DNA of 64,000 nt, from the NCBI RefSeq assembly GCF_013341275.1, contig NZ_CP054476.1, positions 248,001 to 312,000 of the forward strand. Direction: 5' to 3'. The notes beneath the pieces were generated by a model. The model worked only from the letters and a program-made list of their open reading frames with translations. It was not told the origin of the DNA and searched no databases. Origin of the DNA: Methyloligella sp. GL2 (lineage in GTDB: Bacteria > Pseudomonadota > Alphaproteobacteria > Rhizobiales > Methyloligellaceae). Shown one piece after another: positions 28,600 to 37,807 of the stretch (positions are counted from its first letter, which is position 1; every line of letters starts with the position of its first letter). Position numbers and translations under genes: made by a program.

Positions 28600-29831
28600 C
28601 CGCGCTTCTCCTCGCTGCGACCCATCTCGCCGCTCATGCCGCCCTCGCGCGGCAGAAGGACCAGCGCCACGATGGCGAGCAGCGCGGCAAGGCCGGAGAA
28701 CACCTCGCCGGACAACGCCAGGCCGAGCGGCGCGATGGATGCGCCGAAGCCCACGATGGGGATGCAGATGGCGATATAGGCGATGATGAAGAAGGCCGAC
28801 ATGGTTTCGGCGCGGCAATAGGGCGGCGTCACTTCGGTGAGCCCCTGAATGCCGGCGCGGAACACCACGCCATGGCCGGTGCCGTTGACGATGGCGCCGG
28901 CAACCAGAAGTGTCAGGGACTCAAGCTGGATGGCAACGCCGATCATCGCCGCGCCCAGCGCCAGCACGATGCAGCCCAGCGGAAAGCGGTAATTGGGCGC
29001 GATCTTCGACTGCAGCACCTGGCCCATAGTGGAGCAGAAGAACAGCAGGAACATGATGCCGCCGAAGGCGACGTGATTTGAGAAGCCGAACACCTCGTGC
29101 AGCAAGGCCGGGGCCGCGGCGCCGAACACGCCGAGCACCGAGAAGCCGGCGAAACAGGCGATGGCCGCCGGAATGAAGACCGGACGAACCTCCGGCACAA
29201 TCATCGGCTTTTGCATATGGAGCCGTACGCCAGGCTCACGCGGCCGGGTCTCGGGGATCGCCCAGATGCAGAGCAACGCTAGCCCCAGAAGTCCCAGCTC
29301 GACGATGTAGGAGAGCCGCAAGGGATAGGGCGCGTACTCGGCGAGGATGCCGGCGAGCAGCGGGCCGGAGCCGAGGCCCAGCATGTTGGATGCGGTGGCA
29401 AGAAGCGGGGCATGGCCGCGCCAGCGCTCCGGCGCCAGCTCGACGATGGTCACGGTTGCGGTGCCGGTGAAGACGCCGGCGGAGAAGCCGACCACGACGC
29501 GGCCGATGAGCAGTCCCCACAGACCTTGCGCAGAAGCGAGGATGATGGTGCCAACAATGGCAGCGGCAATGCCGGCGAAAAGCATGGGACGGCGGCCGAT
29601 CAGATCGGACCAGCCGCCCGCGACCACCAGTACCGTCATGACGCCGATGGCATAGATCGCGAAGATCACCGTGATGGTCAGCTCCGAAAGGCCGAACGCC
29701 TCGCGGTAGATCGGATAAAGCGGTGTCGGCAGCGTCGTGCCCGGCATGACCACGAAGAAGGCGAAGGCGACCGCGAACATGGCCCATATGGCAGGCGCGG
29801 GCGAGGCGGCAGGTTTTTTGGTCGAAGCCAT
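28596..29831 (-). CDS. MFS transporter
   Basis: The 411-residue membrane protein has twelve likely helices and MFS features: TLPTPLYPIYREAFGLSEL after helix 1, VVAGGWSDLIGRRPMLFAGI in the helix 2-3 loop, and GFSAGVFTGTATVTIVELAP. Proteins of this type are often drug or small-molecule exporters, and the substrate here is unknown. ATG 29831 precedes the first membrane segment. No strong ribosome site is visible. It is convergent with the glutamine-synthetase-like pair. Confidence 0.85.
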   Translation of the reverse strand: MASTKKPAASPAPAIWAMFAVAFAFFVVMPGTTLPTPLYPIYREAFGLSELTITVIFAIYAIGVMTVLVVAGGWSDLIGRRPMLFAGIAAAIVGTIILASAQGLWGLLIGRVVVGFSAGVFTGTATVTIVELAPERWRGHAPLLATASNMLGLGSGPLLAGILAEYAPYPLRLSYIVELGLLGLALLCIWAIPETRPREPGVRLHMQKPMIVPEVRPVFIPAAIACFAGFSVLGVFGAAAPALLHEVFGFSNHVAFGGIMFLLFFCSTMGQVLQSKIAPNYRFPLGCIVLALGAAMIGVAIQLESLTLLVAGAIVNGTGHGVVFRAGIQGLTEVTPPYCRAETMSAFFIIAYIAICIPIVGFGASIAPLGLALSGEVFSGLAALLAIVALVLLPREGGMSGEMGRSEEKRG

Positions 29832-30018
29832 GAGTGGGAAGAAATCCAAGAACGTTCGAGCAAGAAGGGTCGAGATTGTGCGGTAGCCATGCGCCCGTTC
29901 GATGCTCAGGCGCAAGCTATTCACTGGTAGCAATGCGCATGTAGGCAGAACTCGCGATATAGTTCCCAAAAGACGGCGCGCGGCGCGGATTTGCCTCATC
30001 GGCAGCGAGGAGAGTTTT

Positions 30019-30627
30019 ATGGCGACACGTGGCTTTGAGGGCAGGCGGCAGGCGCCGGAGATCGCGGAGCGGATTCCGCCCGGCCAGTACCTCACCCAGG
30101 ATTTTCCGGTGCTCTCGGCAGGACCGACACCGACGGTCGCGCCGGAGGATTGGTCGTTCACCCTGAAGGTCGGCCCGAAGCCAGTGGCGAAATGGAGCTG
30201 GGCGGAGTTCAACGCACTCCCGCTCTCCAAGATGACCCGGGACATCCATTGCGTCACCAAATGGTCGAAGCTGAATACCGCCTGGGAAGGGGTGCTGATC
30301 GACGACATTCTCGCCGAGGCCGGGCTCGCGCCGCCGACCGCGTTTCTTCTCGCCCATTCTTTCGACGGCTATTCCACCAATGTGCCGGCGGAGGACCTGC
30401 TGACCGGCAAGGCGATGGTGGCACTCCGCTATGACGGCAAGCCGATCCCGCCCGACCATGGCGGGCCGGCGCGGCTTTTGGTGCCGCATCTCTATTTCTG
30501 GAAATCGGCGAAGTGGCTTTCGGGGCTGCAATTCACCCAGCAGGATACGCTCGGCTTCTGGGAGCTGCGCGGCTATCACGCTTATGGCGATCCCTGGCGG
30601 GAACAGCGCTATGCGGGCGATGCATGA
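30019..30627 (+). CDS. Sulfite-oxidase-fold molybdopterin oxidoreductase
   Basis: The 202-residue protein is a compact, cytosolic Mo-cofactor enzyme of the sulfite oxidase superfamily. The probable Mo-ligand cysteine is in TRDIHCVTKWSK, and GVLIDDILAEAGL, HSFDGYSTNVPAEDLLTG and DHGGPARLLVPHLYFWKSAK are family-typical. There is no Tat signal. The substrate is unknown. The gene overlaps the next by ATGA, so the enzyme is coupled to a flavin reductase that probably exchanges electrons with it. GAGGAG precedes the ATG. Confidence 0.9.
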   Translation: MATRGFEGRRQAPEIAERIPPGQYLTQDFPVLSAGPTPTVAPEDWSFTLKVGPKPVAKWSWAEFNALPLSKMTRDIHCVTKWSKLNTAWEGVLIDDILAEAGLAPPTAFLLAHSFDGYSTNVPAEDLLTGKAMVALRYDGKPIPPDHGGPARLLVPHLYFWKSAKWLSGLQFTQQDTLGFWELRGYHAYGDPWREQRYAGDA

Positions 30628-31376
30628 GCGCTGAAACGCCGTCCTTGCCACCACTCGCCTGGGAAGACGCGGTGATCGAGGAGATCGTCCCGCTCACCCC
30701 GCATATCAAGAGCTTCTTCTTCCGCGCGCCGCTCGCACCGCATAAGGCCGGGCAGCATGTCGATCTCAAGCTGACTGCGCCGGACGGCTATACGGCGGAG
30801 CGGAGCTATTCCATCGCCTCGGCGCCGGGCGCGCCGCTGATCGAGCTGGCTATTGAGCGGCTGGATGACGGCGAAGTCTCCAGCTTCTTCCACGAGGTGG
30901 CCGAGCCCGGCGACACCATTGCCTTGCGCGGCCCCATCGGCGGGCATTTCGTCTGGGAGAAGACGCTCGGCGGACCGCTGCTTCTGGTGGCGGGCGGATC
31001 GGGCATCGCGCCGCTGATCGCCATGCTGCGGCACCGGGCGCAAGCGAGCCCGGAGGTGCCGGCGCTGCTGCTCTATTCTGGGCGGACCATAGAGGAGATG
31101 GCCTATTTGCCGGAGCTGCTGGAGATGGAGAAGTCCGATGCCAATTTCCAGCTTGTGCTGGCGATCACGCGGGGGGAACGGCTGCGGCCAGACGATCTTC
31201 AGATGCGGTTCGATCAGATGGCGGTCACCGACAGCCTGACGGCTTGGGGCTTTCAGCCTCGCATCACCTATGTCTGCGGCTCGAACGGCTTCGTGGGGGC
31301 GATGGCCAATGCGCTGGTCGGGCACGGTGTTGCGCCGGAAGGCATCCGCACCGAGCGGTTCGGCGGCGCGCCTTAG
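30624..31376 (+). CDS. FAD/NAD(P)-binding ferredoxin-reductase-type oxidoreductase
   Basis: The 250-residue protein has an FNR-like fold: the FAD-binding ERSYSIASAPG, the phosphate-binding GGHFVWEKTLGG, the nucleotide-binding LLVAGGSGIAPLIAML, and the C-terminal TYVCGSNGFVGAMANAL. No 2Fe-2S domain is present. Its ATG overlaps the TGA of the molybdoenzyme gene. I infer that the pair forms an NAD(P)H-linked two-component molybdenum oxidoreductase. Confidence 0.9.
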   Translation: MSAETPSLPPLAWEDAVIEEIVPLTPHIKSFFFRAPLAPHKAGQHVDLKLTAPDGYTAERSYSIASAPGAPLIELAIERLDDGEVSSFFHEVAEPGDTIALRGPIGGHFVWEKTLGGPLLLVAGGSGIAPLIAMLRHRAQASPEVPALLLYSGRTIEEMAYLPELLEMEKSDANFQLVLAITRGERLRPDDLQMRFDQMAVTDSLTAWGFQPRITYVCGSNGFVGAMANALVGHGVAPEGIRTERFGGAP

Positions 31377-31515
31377 CTGGGCCCTCTTCCGCCCGTGTCA
31401 ATACGGCGCGGGATCCATACCCTATCCATAAGGATTGTTGCGGCAGCTTACCTCGCTTCTTACCTTCGCCTTCGGGGCGTCTAGCTTTGTCTAATTTCAG
31501 TTTTAGGAGAACGCC

Positions 31516-32391
31516 ATGTCGACGACAATTTCGGCAGCCGCTTCCGGTCAATTCAAGATCGGCGACATCACCGTCAATCGCCTCGGCTTCGGCGCCATGC
31601 GGATCACCGGCGAGGGGATCTGGGGCGAGCCGAAAGACCCGGCGGAGGCGCGCGCCACGCTGCGCCGGCTGCCCGAGCTCGATATCAACTTCATCGACAC
31701 GGCGGATAGCTACGGCCCGTTCGTCAGCGAGGATCTGATCCGCGAGGTGCTCTACCCTTACGAGGGCATGCTGATCGCCACCAAGGCCGGCCTCACCCGT
31801 CACGGGCCGGCGATTTGGCGTCCGCTGGGGCGGCCGGAATATCTTCGCCAATGCGTGCTGATGAGCCTCCGGCGTCTCGGCCTGGAGCAGATCGATCTCT
31901 GGCAGCTGCACCGCATCGATCCGGCCGTACCGCAGGAGGAGCAGTTCGAATGCATCGCCGAGATGCAGAAGGAAGGACTGATCCGCCATGTCGGCCTGAG
32001 CGAGGTCTCGGTGGAGGAGATCGAAGCGGCACAGCAGCACTTCCCGGTGGTCACGGTCCAGAACCTCTACAATCTGGTCAATCGCGGCAGCGAGGACGTG
32101 CTGGACTTCTGCGAGAAACAAGGCATCGGCTTCATCCCCTGGTACCCGCTGGCGGCGGGCGATCTCGCCAAGCCCGGTTCGGTGCTCGACGGGGTGGCCA
32201 AGAAGCTAAACGCCAGCCCGAGCCAGGTGGCGCTTGCCTGGATCCTGAAGCGGAGCCCGGTGATGCTGCCGATCCCCGGTACCGGCAAGGTGAAGCATCT
32301 GGAGGAGAACGTAGCAGCTGCCTCGCTGACCCTCTCGGATGAGGATTTCGCCGCCCTGGACGAGCAGGGGCGCGCGGCGGCAGCGGCCTAA
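31516..32391 (+). CDS. Aldo/keto reductase
   Basis: The 291-residue TIM-barrel protein reduces carbonyls with NADPH. The catalytic tetrad is visible in [10 protein letters not shown] (Asp, Tyr), LIATKAGL (Lys) and LWQLHRIDP (His). The C-terminal [18 protein letters not shown] is the usual nucleotide-binding region. TTTTAGGAG precedes the ATG. The neighbours do not reveal the substrate. It stands alone, with about 140 bases upstream and 100 downstream. Confidence 0.92.
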   Translation: MSTTISAAASGQFKIGDITVNRLGFGAMRITGEGIWGEPKDPAEARATLRRLPELDINFIDTADSYGPFVSEDLIREVLYPYEGMLIATKAGLTRHGPAIWRPLGRPEYLRQCVLMSLRRLGLEQIDLWQLHRIDPAVPQEEQFECIAEMQKEGLIRHVGLSEVSVEEIEAAQQHFPVVTVQNLYNLVNRGSEDVLDFCEKQGIGFIPWYPLAAGDLAKPGSVLDGVAKKLNASPSQVALAWILKRSPVMLPIPGTGKVKHLEENVAAASLTLSDEDFAALDEQGRAAAAA

Positions 32392-32492
32392 CGGTCTCCT
32401 GGCCAGATCGGGCGTATTGAGTCAGGATTGCGCCGGGGATACGGGCATTCGAGCGCTTCCCCGGCGCAGAACGGCATCGGGGATCGCAGGAT

Positions 32493-34379
32493 ATGGAAGC
32501 GCAGGGGCTGAAGGGGCGCCTTGATCGCCCGGTCGATCTTTCGCGCGATCATCTGCTCGGGCCCGCCAATGCGCCCATCACACTGGTCGAATATGGCAGC
32601 TATGCCTGCCCCTATTGTCGCGCCGCCAACGACCGGATCGCCGAGGTGCGCGACGAGCTCGGCGACCGGCTCCGTTACGTCTTCCGCCATCGCCCGCTGA
32701 CGGGAAGCGATATCGCCCAGCGCGCCGCCGAGCTTGCCGAACGCGCAGCCTATCCCGAACAATTCTGGCAGGTGCATCTCCTGCTCATGACTCGGTCCGA
32801 GACGCTGACCGAGGACGACCTCCTTGCGGCGGAGGCGTTGCTGGACGCAGACGATGCGGTTGAACCGCCAAGGGACGCTGCAGCCGCCAAGGCGCGGGTG
32901 GAAGAGGACGAACGCAGCGCCAAGGCAAGCGGCGTTCTGCTCACGCCGAGCTTCTTCATCAATAGTCGCCGCTATGACGGGCCTTGGGACGAAAGCTCCT
33001 TCACCGAAGCGATGCTCGGCACGCTCGGCCATCGCGTTCGCATGGCGGCTTTCGATTTTGCAAGCTGGGGCTCGTCCGCCGGCCTGCTTCTGCTGCTGGC
33101 AACGCTGATTGCCGTGCTGCTCAGCAATTCACCGCTCGCCTCCAGCTTCGCGGCACTCTGGGAAATTCCCTTCGGGCTGACGCTGGGCGATCTCGGCCTG
33201 ACAATGTCGCTGCACCATTGGATCAATGACGGGCTGCTCACCCTGTTCTTCCTGGTGGTGGGGCTGGAGATAAAACGCGAATTCACTGTCGGCCATCTGG
33301 CCAAGTGGCGCTCGGCGGCGCTGCCCGTCGCCGCGGCCATCGGCGGTATGGTGGCGCCAGCCGCGATCTATGGGCTGATGCTCCCGCCGGAAAGCGACTG
33401 GAGCCATGGCTGGGGTATCCCGATGGCGACCGATACGGCCTTCGCCTTGGCGGTGATCGCAGCTTTAGGCCGGCGCGTGCCGGTGGAGCTACGCATCTTT
33501 CTCACCGCCGCAGCCATCGTCGACGATATCGGCGCGATCCTCGTGGTCGCGGTGTACTACTCGGGCGAGCTCCATGGCGGCTACCTGCTTGCCGCGCTCG
33601 CCGCCACGGTCGGCCTCGCGGCGCTGAACAGATCGCGTGTCTACGGGCTCGCCCCCTATGTTCTTCTCGGTCTCGCGCTCTGGGCATTTCTGCTGTTCGG
33701 CGGACTGCACGCGACATTGGCCGGCGTGGTCCTCGCCCTGTTCATCCCGACAAGACCGCCAGCCAACCTGAAGTCGCTGATGACCCAAGCGAAGGTCGTG
33801 GTCGCTGCAGAAGCCAAGCGCGACGGCGAGGTGCTGCATCAGGGCCCCTCCGCACCCGCCATCAAGGCTCTCGACACCATATTCGACCGGCTCGAATCGC
33901 CGGCCGACCGCCTGTTGCGACACATGGGTGCCCGCTCGAGCTATGTCGTTCTGCCTCTCTTTGCCCTGTCCAATGCCGGGCTCACCTTCAGCGGCGAAAT
34001 GATGACCGGGCATAACCTCCTGATGATCGCCATCATCGCCGGTCTACTGATCGGAAAACCCCTCGGCATGATCGCGGCGTCGGCGCTGGCCGTTTTCTTA
34101 GGACTGGCGGTCAAGCCGCAATCTTACAGCTGGCTGCAGCTCGCCGGGGTCGGCGCGCTAGCCGGCATCGGCTTCACCATGTCCCTGTTCATTGCCGGCC
34201 AGGCATTCGGGGAAAGCCCCGATTTCGCCGCAGCGAAACTTGCCGTCTTCATCGCTTCGGTGCTGGCAGCCAGTCTCGGCACAGCCTTGCTTCTTGCCGC
34301 AGGGAAGGCGCCCGAACCGGAAGGGCCCGATTTCAGCCAGGGAACCCGGGTCTCGGCCGGGGGGACGGACGCGGCATAA
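32493..34379 (+). CDS. nhaA: DsbA-like thioredoxin domain fused to an NhaA Na+/H+ antiporter
   Basis: The first 180 residues are a DsbA-like thioredoxin fold with the redox motif YACPYCRAAND (Cys39, Cys42) and the cis-proline region VLLTPSFFINSRRYDG. The remainder is a full NhaA: LFFLVVGLEIKREF, MATDTAFALAVIAALGRRVP, the ion-binding aspartate pair in AAAIVDDIGAILV, and the C-terminal GIGFTMSLFIAGQAFG. No signal peptide precedes the thioredoxin part, so it should face the cytoplasm. The ATG follows GCAGGAT. The architecture is known in some bacteria, but the coupling logic is unclear. Confidence 0.92.
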   Translation: MEAQGLKGRLDRPVDLSRDHLLGPANAPITLVEYGSYACPYCRAANDRIAEVRDELGDRLRYVFRHRPLTGSDIAQRAAELAERAAYPEQFWQVHLLLMTRSETLTEDDLLAAEALLDADDAVEPPRDAAAAKARVEEDERSAKASGVLLTPSFFINSRRYDGPWDESSFTEAMLGTLGHRVRMAAFDFASWGSSAGLLLLLATLIAVLLSNSPLASSFAALWEIPFGLTLGDLGLTMSLHHWINDGLLTLFFLVVGLEIKREFTVGHLAKWRSAALPVAAAIGGMVAPAAIYGLMLPPESDWSHGWGIPMATDTAFALAVIAALGRRVPVELRIFLTAAAIVDDIGAILVVAVYYSGELHGGYLLAALAATVGLAALNRSRVYGLAPYVLLGLALWAFLLFGGLHATLAGVVLALFIPTRPPANLKSLMTQAKVVVAAEAKRDGEVLHQGPSAPAIKALDTIFDRLESPADRLLRHMGARSSYVVLPLFALSNAGLTFSGEMMTGHNLLMIAIIAGLLIGKPLGMIAASALAVFLGLAVKPQSYSWLQLAGVGALAGIGFTMSLFIAGQAFGESPDFAAAKLAVFIASVLAASLGTALLLAAGKAPEPEGPDFSQGTRVSAGGTDAA

Positions 34380-34395
34380 ATTGCGGCAGCGCGGA

Positions 34396-34429
34396 GGCGC
34401 CGGGCCCCGATACGTACCCGCCCGGCGCC
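34396..34429. terminator. Hairpin after nhaA
   Basis: GGCGCCGGG (34396-34404) and CCCGGCGCC (34421-34429) are perfect nine-base inverted arms around a 16-base loop, starting 16 bases after the nhaA stop. There is no T tract, so it may be a Rho-assisted or transcript-stabilising structure. The remaining spacer up to 34628 shows a stretch of lower GC that may hold the next promoter. Confidence 0.4.
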
Positions 34430-34628
34430 GACACTCGGCTTTGGTCCGCACCCTGGACCCGTTATGCTGAAACGTAGTGGGACGGTCGTTTACCGTTAAA
34501 CAAGCAACGCCGCGATATGGTCATACTTGAACGGGAAAGTCGGCGGTGTCTCAACGGTGGTAAACCTTCCGCTTCGGTTGAGAGTTTCTGCGGCTAAGCT
34601 TTGGCTTCGCTATGGGGAATTGTTGCGT

Positions 34629-34937
34629 ATGACGGGTTCGGAAACGCCTTCACCGTCCTATGTCCGGTTTGGAAAACGCCGTGTGCGCGTGCCGCGTCAT
34701 AAATCGACGCGGGTGGCGCTCGGTATGTTCTGCGTGATCGGCGGTATCCTGCCGACCCCGCCGGGGCCGCTTTTCATCCCCATCGGGCTCTCCATCCTGT
34801 CGATCGACTTCCCTCGGCTCCGCCGCTTCCGGCGCAAGGCCGTGGTGCGGGTCGGCCGCCGCATCGGCAAAAAGCGCGGCGGCGGCATCACGCCGGCGGC
34901 CCGGACTGGGCCGGCTCTGGCCGCGCCGAAAGCCTAA
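34629..34937 (+). CDS. Small PGPGW-like membrane protein
   Basis: The 102-residue basic protein has one hydrophobic region, LGMFCVIGGILPTPPGPLFI, then PIGLSILSIDFPRLRRFRRK. This resembles the PGPGW family (Pro-Gly-Pro turn in a membrane hairpin followed by a basic cytoplasmic helix), which has no assigned function. I start at ATG 34629 because the upstream codons look unlike a protein. It lies alone between nhaA and the arsenic operon. Confidence 0.6.
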   Translation: MTGSETPSPSYVRFGKRRVRVPRHKSTRVALGMFCVIGGILPTPPGPLFIPIGLSILSIDFPRLRRFRRKAVVRVGRRIGKKRGGGITPAARTGPALAAPKA

Positions 34938-34994
34938 GGTGCCGTTTCCAGGCGACCGGCGCTCACCTCTCCACCTTGTTCTGAAAACCTTAGC

Positions 34995-35738
34995 CTATTC
35001 GGCGGATGCGCCGCGGATGGTGTTGAGATTGGTGCGCGCCTCGAGCGCTGCTGCGCTCTCTTTGCGCTCGCTATAGCGGTCGGTGAGATAATCGGCGCAA
35101 TCGCGGGTCAGCAGGGTGAACTTGACCAGCTCTTCCATCACGTCGACCACGCGATCGTAGAAGGGGGACGGCTTCATGCGGCCTTCCTCGTCAAACTCCT
35201 GATAGGCCTTGGCGACGGAGGACTGGTTGGGGATGGTGATCATCCGCATCCAGCGGCCGAGCACGCGCATCTGGTTCACCGCGTTGAAGCTCTGGGAGCC
35301 GCCGGAGACCTGCATCACCGCCAAAGTGCGCCCCTGGGTCGGGCGGATCGAGCCGACGGAGAGCGGGACCCAGTCGATCTGGGCTTTCAGCACCGCGCTC
35401 ATGGCGCCGTGACGCTCCGGGCTGACCCAGACCTGGCCCTCGGACCATTCCGATAAAGAGCGCAGCTCGGCGACCTTGGGGTGATCGGCCTCGGTGGCAT
35501 CGGGCAGCGGCAGCCCGTCGGGATGGAAGACCTGCGTCTCGGCGCCGAAATGCTGCAGCAGCCGCTCGGCCTCCTGGGCGAGGAAGCGGCTATAGGAGCG
35601 TGTCCGCAAAGAGCCGTAGAGCAGCAGGATGCGCGGGGCGTGGGTGGAGCGGGCGCCGGCCAGCGCATCCGCGTCCGGCATGCGCACCGACTCAGGGGCG
35701 AGATTGGGCAGATCAGACAAGGCGTTTTCCGGCCGCAT
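34995..35738 (-). CDS. arsH: Arsenical resistance NADPH-FMN oxidoreductase ArsH
   Basis: ArsH oxidises trivalent organoarsenicals and reduces other substrates using FMN and NADPH. The flavodoxin-like protein has [20 protein letters not shown] (FMN phosphate loop), the ArsH signature [19 protein letters not shown], and [20 protein letters not shown]. The start may be ATG 35738 or 35756; both overlap the end of arsC, so the gene is translationally coupled as the last member of the ars operon. Confidence 0.95.
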   Translation of the reverse strand: MRPENALSDLPNLAPESVRMPDADALAGARSTHAPRILLLYGSLRTRSYSRFLAQEAERLLQHFGAETQVFHPDGLPLPDATEADHPKVAELRSLSEWSEGQVWVSPERHGAMSAVLKAQIDWVPLSVGSIRPTQGRTLAVMQVSGGSQSFNAVNQMRVLGRWMRMITIPNQSSVAKAYQEFDEEGRMKPSPFYDRVVDVMEELVKFTLLTRDCADYLTDRYSERKESAAALEARTNLNTIRGASAE

Positions 35739-36150
35739 CGACAACCGCCTCGCCATCTTCCTTGGCGAAGGCGCCCTTCTGGCCGCCGGGAAGGATATCC
35801 AGCACGGTCTCGGACGGGCGGCAAAGCTTGGCGCCGAGCGGGGTGACCACGAAAGGCCGGTTGATCAGGATCGGATGCTCCATCATGGCATCGAGCAGCT
35901 GATCGTCGGTCAGCGAAGGATCGCCGAGGCCCAGCTCGTCATAGGGCGTGCCCTTCTGGCGGATCGCCTCGCGCACGGTGAGCCCGGCCTTCTCGATCAT
36001 GGCGGCAAGCGTGTCCCGGCTCGGCGGCGTCTTCAGATATTCGATCACCTCCGGCTCGATGCCGGCATTGCGGATCAGCCCCAGCACGTTGCGCGAGGTG
36101 CCGCATTTCGGGTTGTGATAGATGGTGACCTTGGGTGCTTCGCCGCTCAT
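35713..36150 (-). CDS. arsC: Glutaredoxin-dependent arsenate reductase
   Basis: The 145-residue cytosolic enzyme reduces arsenate to arsenite with glutathione and glutaredoxin. The catalytic cysteine is in [17 protein letters not shown] near residue 16, and the arsenate-binding arginines occur around residues 60-110 ([32 protein letters not shown]). Its start overlaps the end of the acr3 gene by four bases. It is the second, unrelated arsenate reductase in the operon. Confidence 0.95.
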   Translation of the reverse strand: MSGEAPKVTIYHNPKCGTSRNVLGLIRNAGIEPEVIEYLKTPPSRDTLAAMIEKAGLTVREAIRQKGTPYDELGLGDPSLTDDQLLDAMMEHPILINRPFVVTPLGAKLCRPSETVLDILPGGQKGAFAKEDGEAVVDAAGKRLV

Positions 36151-37223
36151 ACAGGCTCCTCCGCTTGGGTGACGGCACGCCGCCGCGCCGCTCCCCGCTC
36201 ATACCAAGCCTTCGACCGGTTGACGATAGCGACCACGCTCAGCATCACCGGCACTTCGATCAGGACGCCGACCACGGTGGCCAGCGCCGCCCCGGACTGG
36301 AAACCGAACAGGCTGATGGCGGCGGCCACGGCCAGCTCGAAAAAGTTGGAGGCGCCGATCAGCGCCGATGGCCCGGCGACGCAATGCTGCTCGCCCGCGG
36401 CGCGGTTGAGCAGATAAGCGAGGCCGGAGTTGAAATAGACCTGGATCAGGATCGGCACCGCCAGCATGGCAATGATCAGCGGCTGGGCGATGATCTGCTC
36501 GCCCTGAAAGGCGAAAAGCAGGATCAGCGTGGCCAGCAGCGCCAGAAGCGAGATCGGCTGGATCCGGGCGAGAAGCTTCTGCAACGCCGGCTCGCCCCCA
36601 CCTGGACCGCCTTGGGCAAGTATGCGGTGGCGGATCAGCTGCGCGGCGATCACCGGCACCACGATATAGAGCGTGACGGAAAGCAGCAGCGTCTCCCAGG
36701 GCACGGTGATGGCCGAGAGCCCGAGCAGAAGCCCGACGATGGGGGCGAAGGCGAACACCATGATGGTGTCGTTGAGCGCCACCTGGCTGAGGGTGAAATG
36801 CGGCTCGCCGCGGGTGAGATTGGACCAGACGAACACCATGGCGGTGCAGGGCGCGGCGGCGAGGATGATCAGCCCGGCGATATAGCTGTCGATCTGATCG
36901 GCGGGCAAATAATCGCGAAACACATAGCCGATGAAGAACCAGGCCAGCGCCGCCATGGAGAAGGGCTTTACCGCCCAGTTGACGAACAGCGTCACGCCGA
37001 TGCCGCGCCAATGCTCGCGCACTTGTGCCAGCGCGCCGAAATCGATCTTCAGCAGCATCGGGATGATCATCAGCCAGATGAGGATCGCGACCGGGAGATT
37101 GACGCGCGCGATCTCGGCGGCGCCGATGGCGTGAAACACATCCGGGAAAAGATGGCCGAGGGCGATCCCGGCCAGGATGCAAAGCGCCACCCAGAGGGTG
37201 AGCCAGCGTTCGAAGAGGGTCAT
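36147..37223 (-). CDS. acr3: ACR3 family arsenite efflux transporter
   Basis: The 358-residue inner-membrane protein with ten helices expels arsenite. The ACR3 hallmarks are LPVAILIWLMIIPMLLKIDF, LFVNWAVKPFSMAALAWFFI, the conserved cysteine in IILAAAPCTAMVFVWSNLTR, and QVALNDTIMVFAFAPIVGLL. It lies between the two arsenate reductase genes, 32 bases after the phosphatase-type one, and overlaps the glutaredoxin-type one. Ten-helix ACR3 is distinct from the ArsB pump. Confidence 0.95.
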   Translation of the reverse strand: MTLFERWLTLWVALCILAGIALGHLFPDVFHAIGAAEIARVNLPVAILIWLMIIPMLLKIDFGALAQVREHWRGIGVTLFVNWAVKPFSMAALAWFFIGYVFRDYLPADQIDSYIAGLIILAAAPCTAMVFVWSNLTRGEPHFTLSQVALNDTIMVFAFAPIVGLLLGLSAITVPWETLLLSVTLYIVVPVIAAQLIRHRILAQGGPGGGEPALQKLLARIQPISLLALLATLILLFAFQGEQIIAQPLIIAMLAVPILIQVYFNSGLAYLLNRAAGEQHCVAGPSALIGASNFFELAVAAAISLFGFQSGAALATVVGVLIEVPVMLSVVAIVNRSKAWYERGAARRRAVTQAEEPV

Positions 37224-37255
37224 CTCAGGACTCGTTCGGGTCGGTGCGGCGGCGC

Positions 37256-37783
37256 TCAGGCGGCGCTGCCGCGTTTCTCGGTGCTGCCTTCGGTCTTGCC
37301 GATCTCACGCAGCTTGGTGCCCAAGGCGACGGTATCGAGCTTGCCGATCGGTAAGGCGGTGAAGATGGAGATGCGGTTGCGCAGATAGCGCAGCGCGGTG
37401 ACGAAGGCGGCTTCCTTCTCCCAGTCCTCGCCTTCGAAGGCGGCGGGATCCTCGATGCCCCAATGGGCGGTCATCGGCTGGCCCGGCCAGAGCGGGCAGA
37501 CCTCGCCGGCGGCGTTGTCGCAAACGGTGAAGACGAAATCCATCACCGGCGCGCCGGGCTCGCCGAACTCCTCCCAGGGCTTCGGGTGCAGCCCCTCGGT
37601 CGGGTAGTTGAAGCTCTGCAGCACCTTGATGGCGAAGGGGTTCACCTCCGGCTTGGGATGCGAGCCGGCGGAAAAGGCACGGAAGCGGCCCATCCCTTCA
37701 CGGCGCAGAATACTCTCGGCCATGATCGAGCGGGCGGAATTGCCGGTGCAGAGAAACAGCACGTTGTAGACAGGTTCCGTCAT
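37256..37783 (-). CDS. arsC: Low-molecular-weight phosphatase-type arsenate reductase
   Basis: The 175-residue protein has the phosphatase loop LFLCTGNSARSIMAE (CX5R) and a second redox cysteine pair in FTVCDNAAGEVCPLWPG. Both are typical of thioredoxin-coupled ArsC, which reduces arsenate through a relay of three cysteines. It has an unusually long C-terminal tail beyond the usual 130-140 residues. It follows arsR by 24 bases. The operon thus has two independent arsenate reductases. Confidence 0.93.
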   Translation of the reverse strand: MTEPVYNVLFLCTGNSARSIMAESILRREGMGRFRAFSAGSHPKPEVNPFAIKVLQSFNYPTEGLHPKPWEEFGEPGAPVMDFVFTVCDNAAGEVCPLWPGQPMTAHWGIEDPAAFEGEDWEKEAAFVTALRYLRNRISIFTALPIGKLDTVALGTKLREIGKTEGSTEKRGSAA

Positions 37784-37807
37784 CGCAAATGTCCTCCCAA
37801 GACTTTT

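Noticed and set aside
34527-34628. Upstream extension of the PGPGW-like gene
   Set aside because: The extra 34 residues do not look like the family and lie in a lower-GC, promoter-like stretch.
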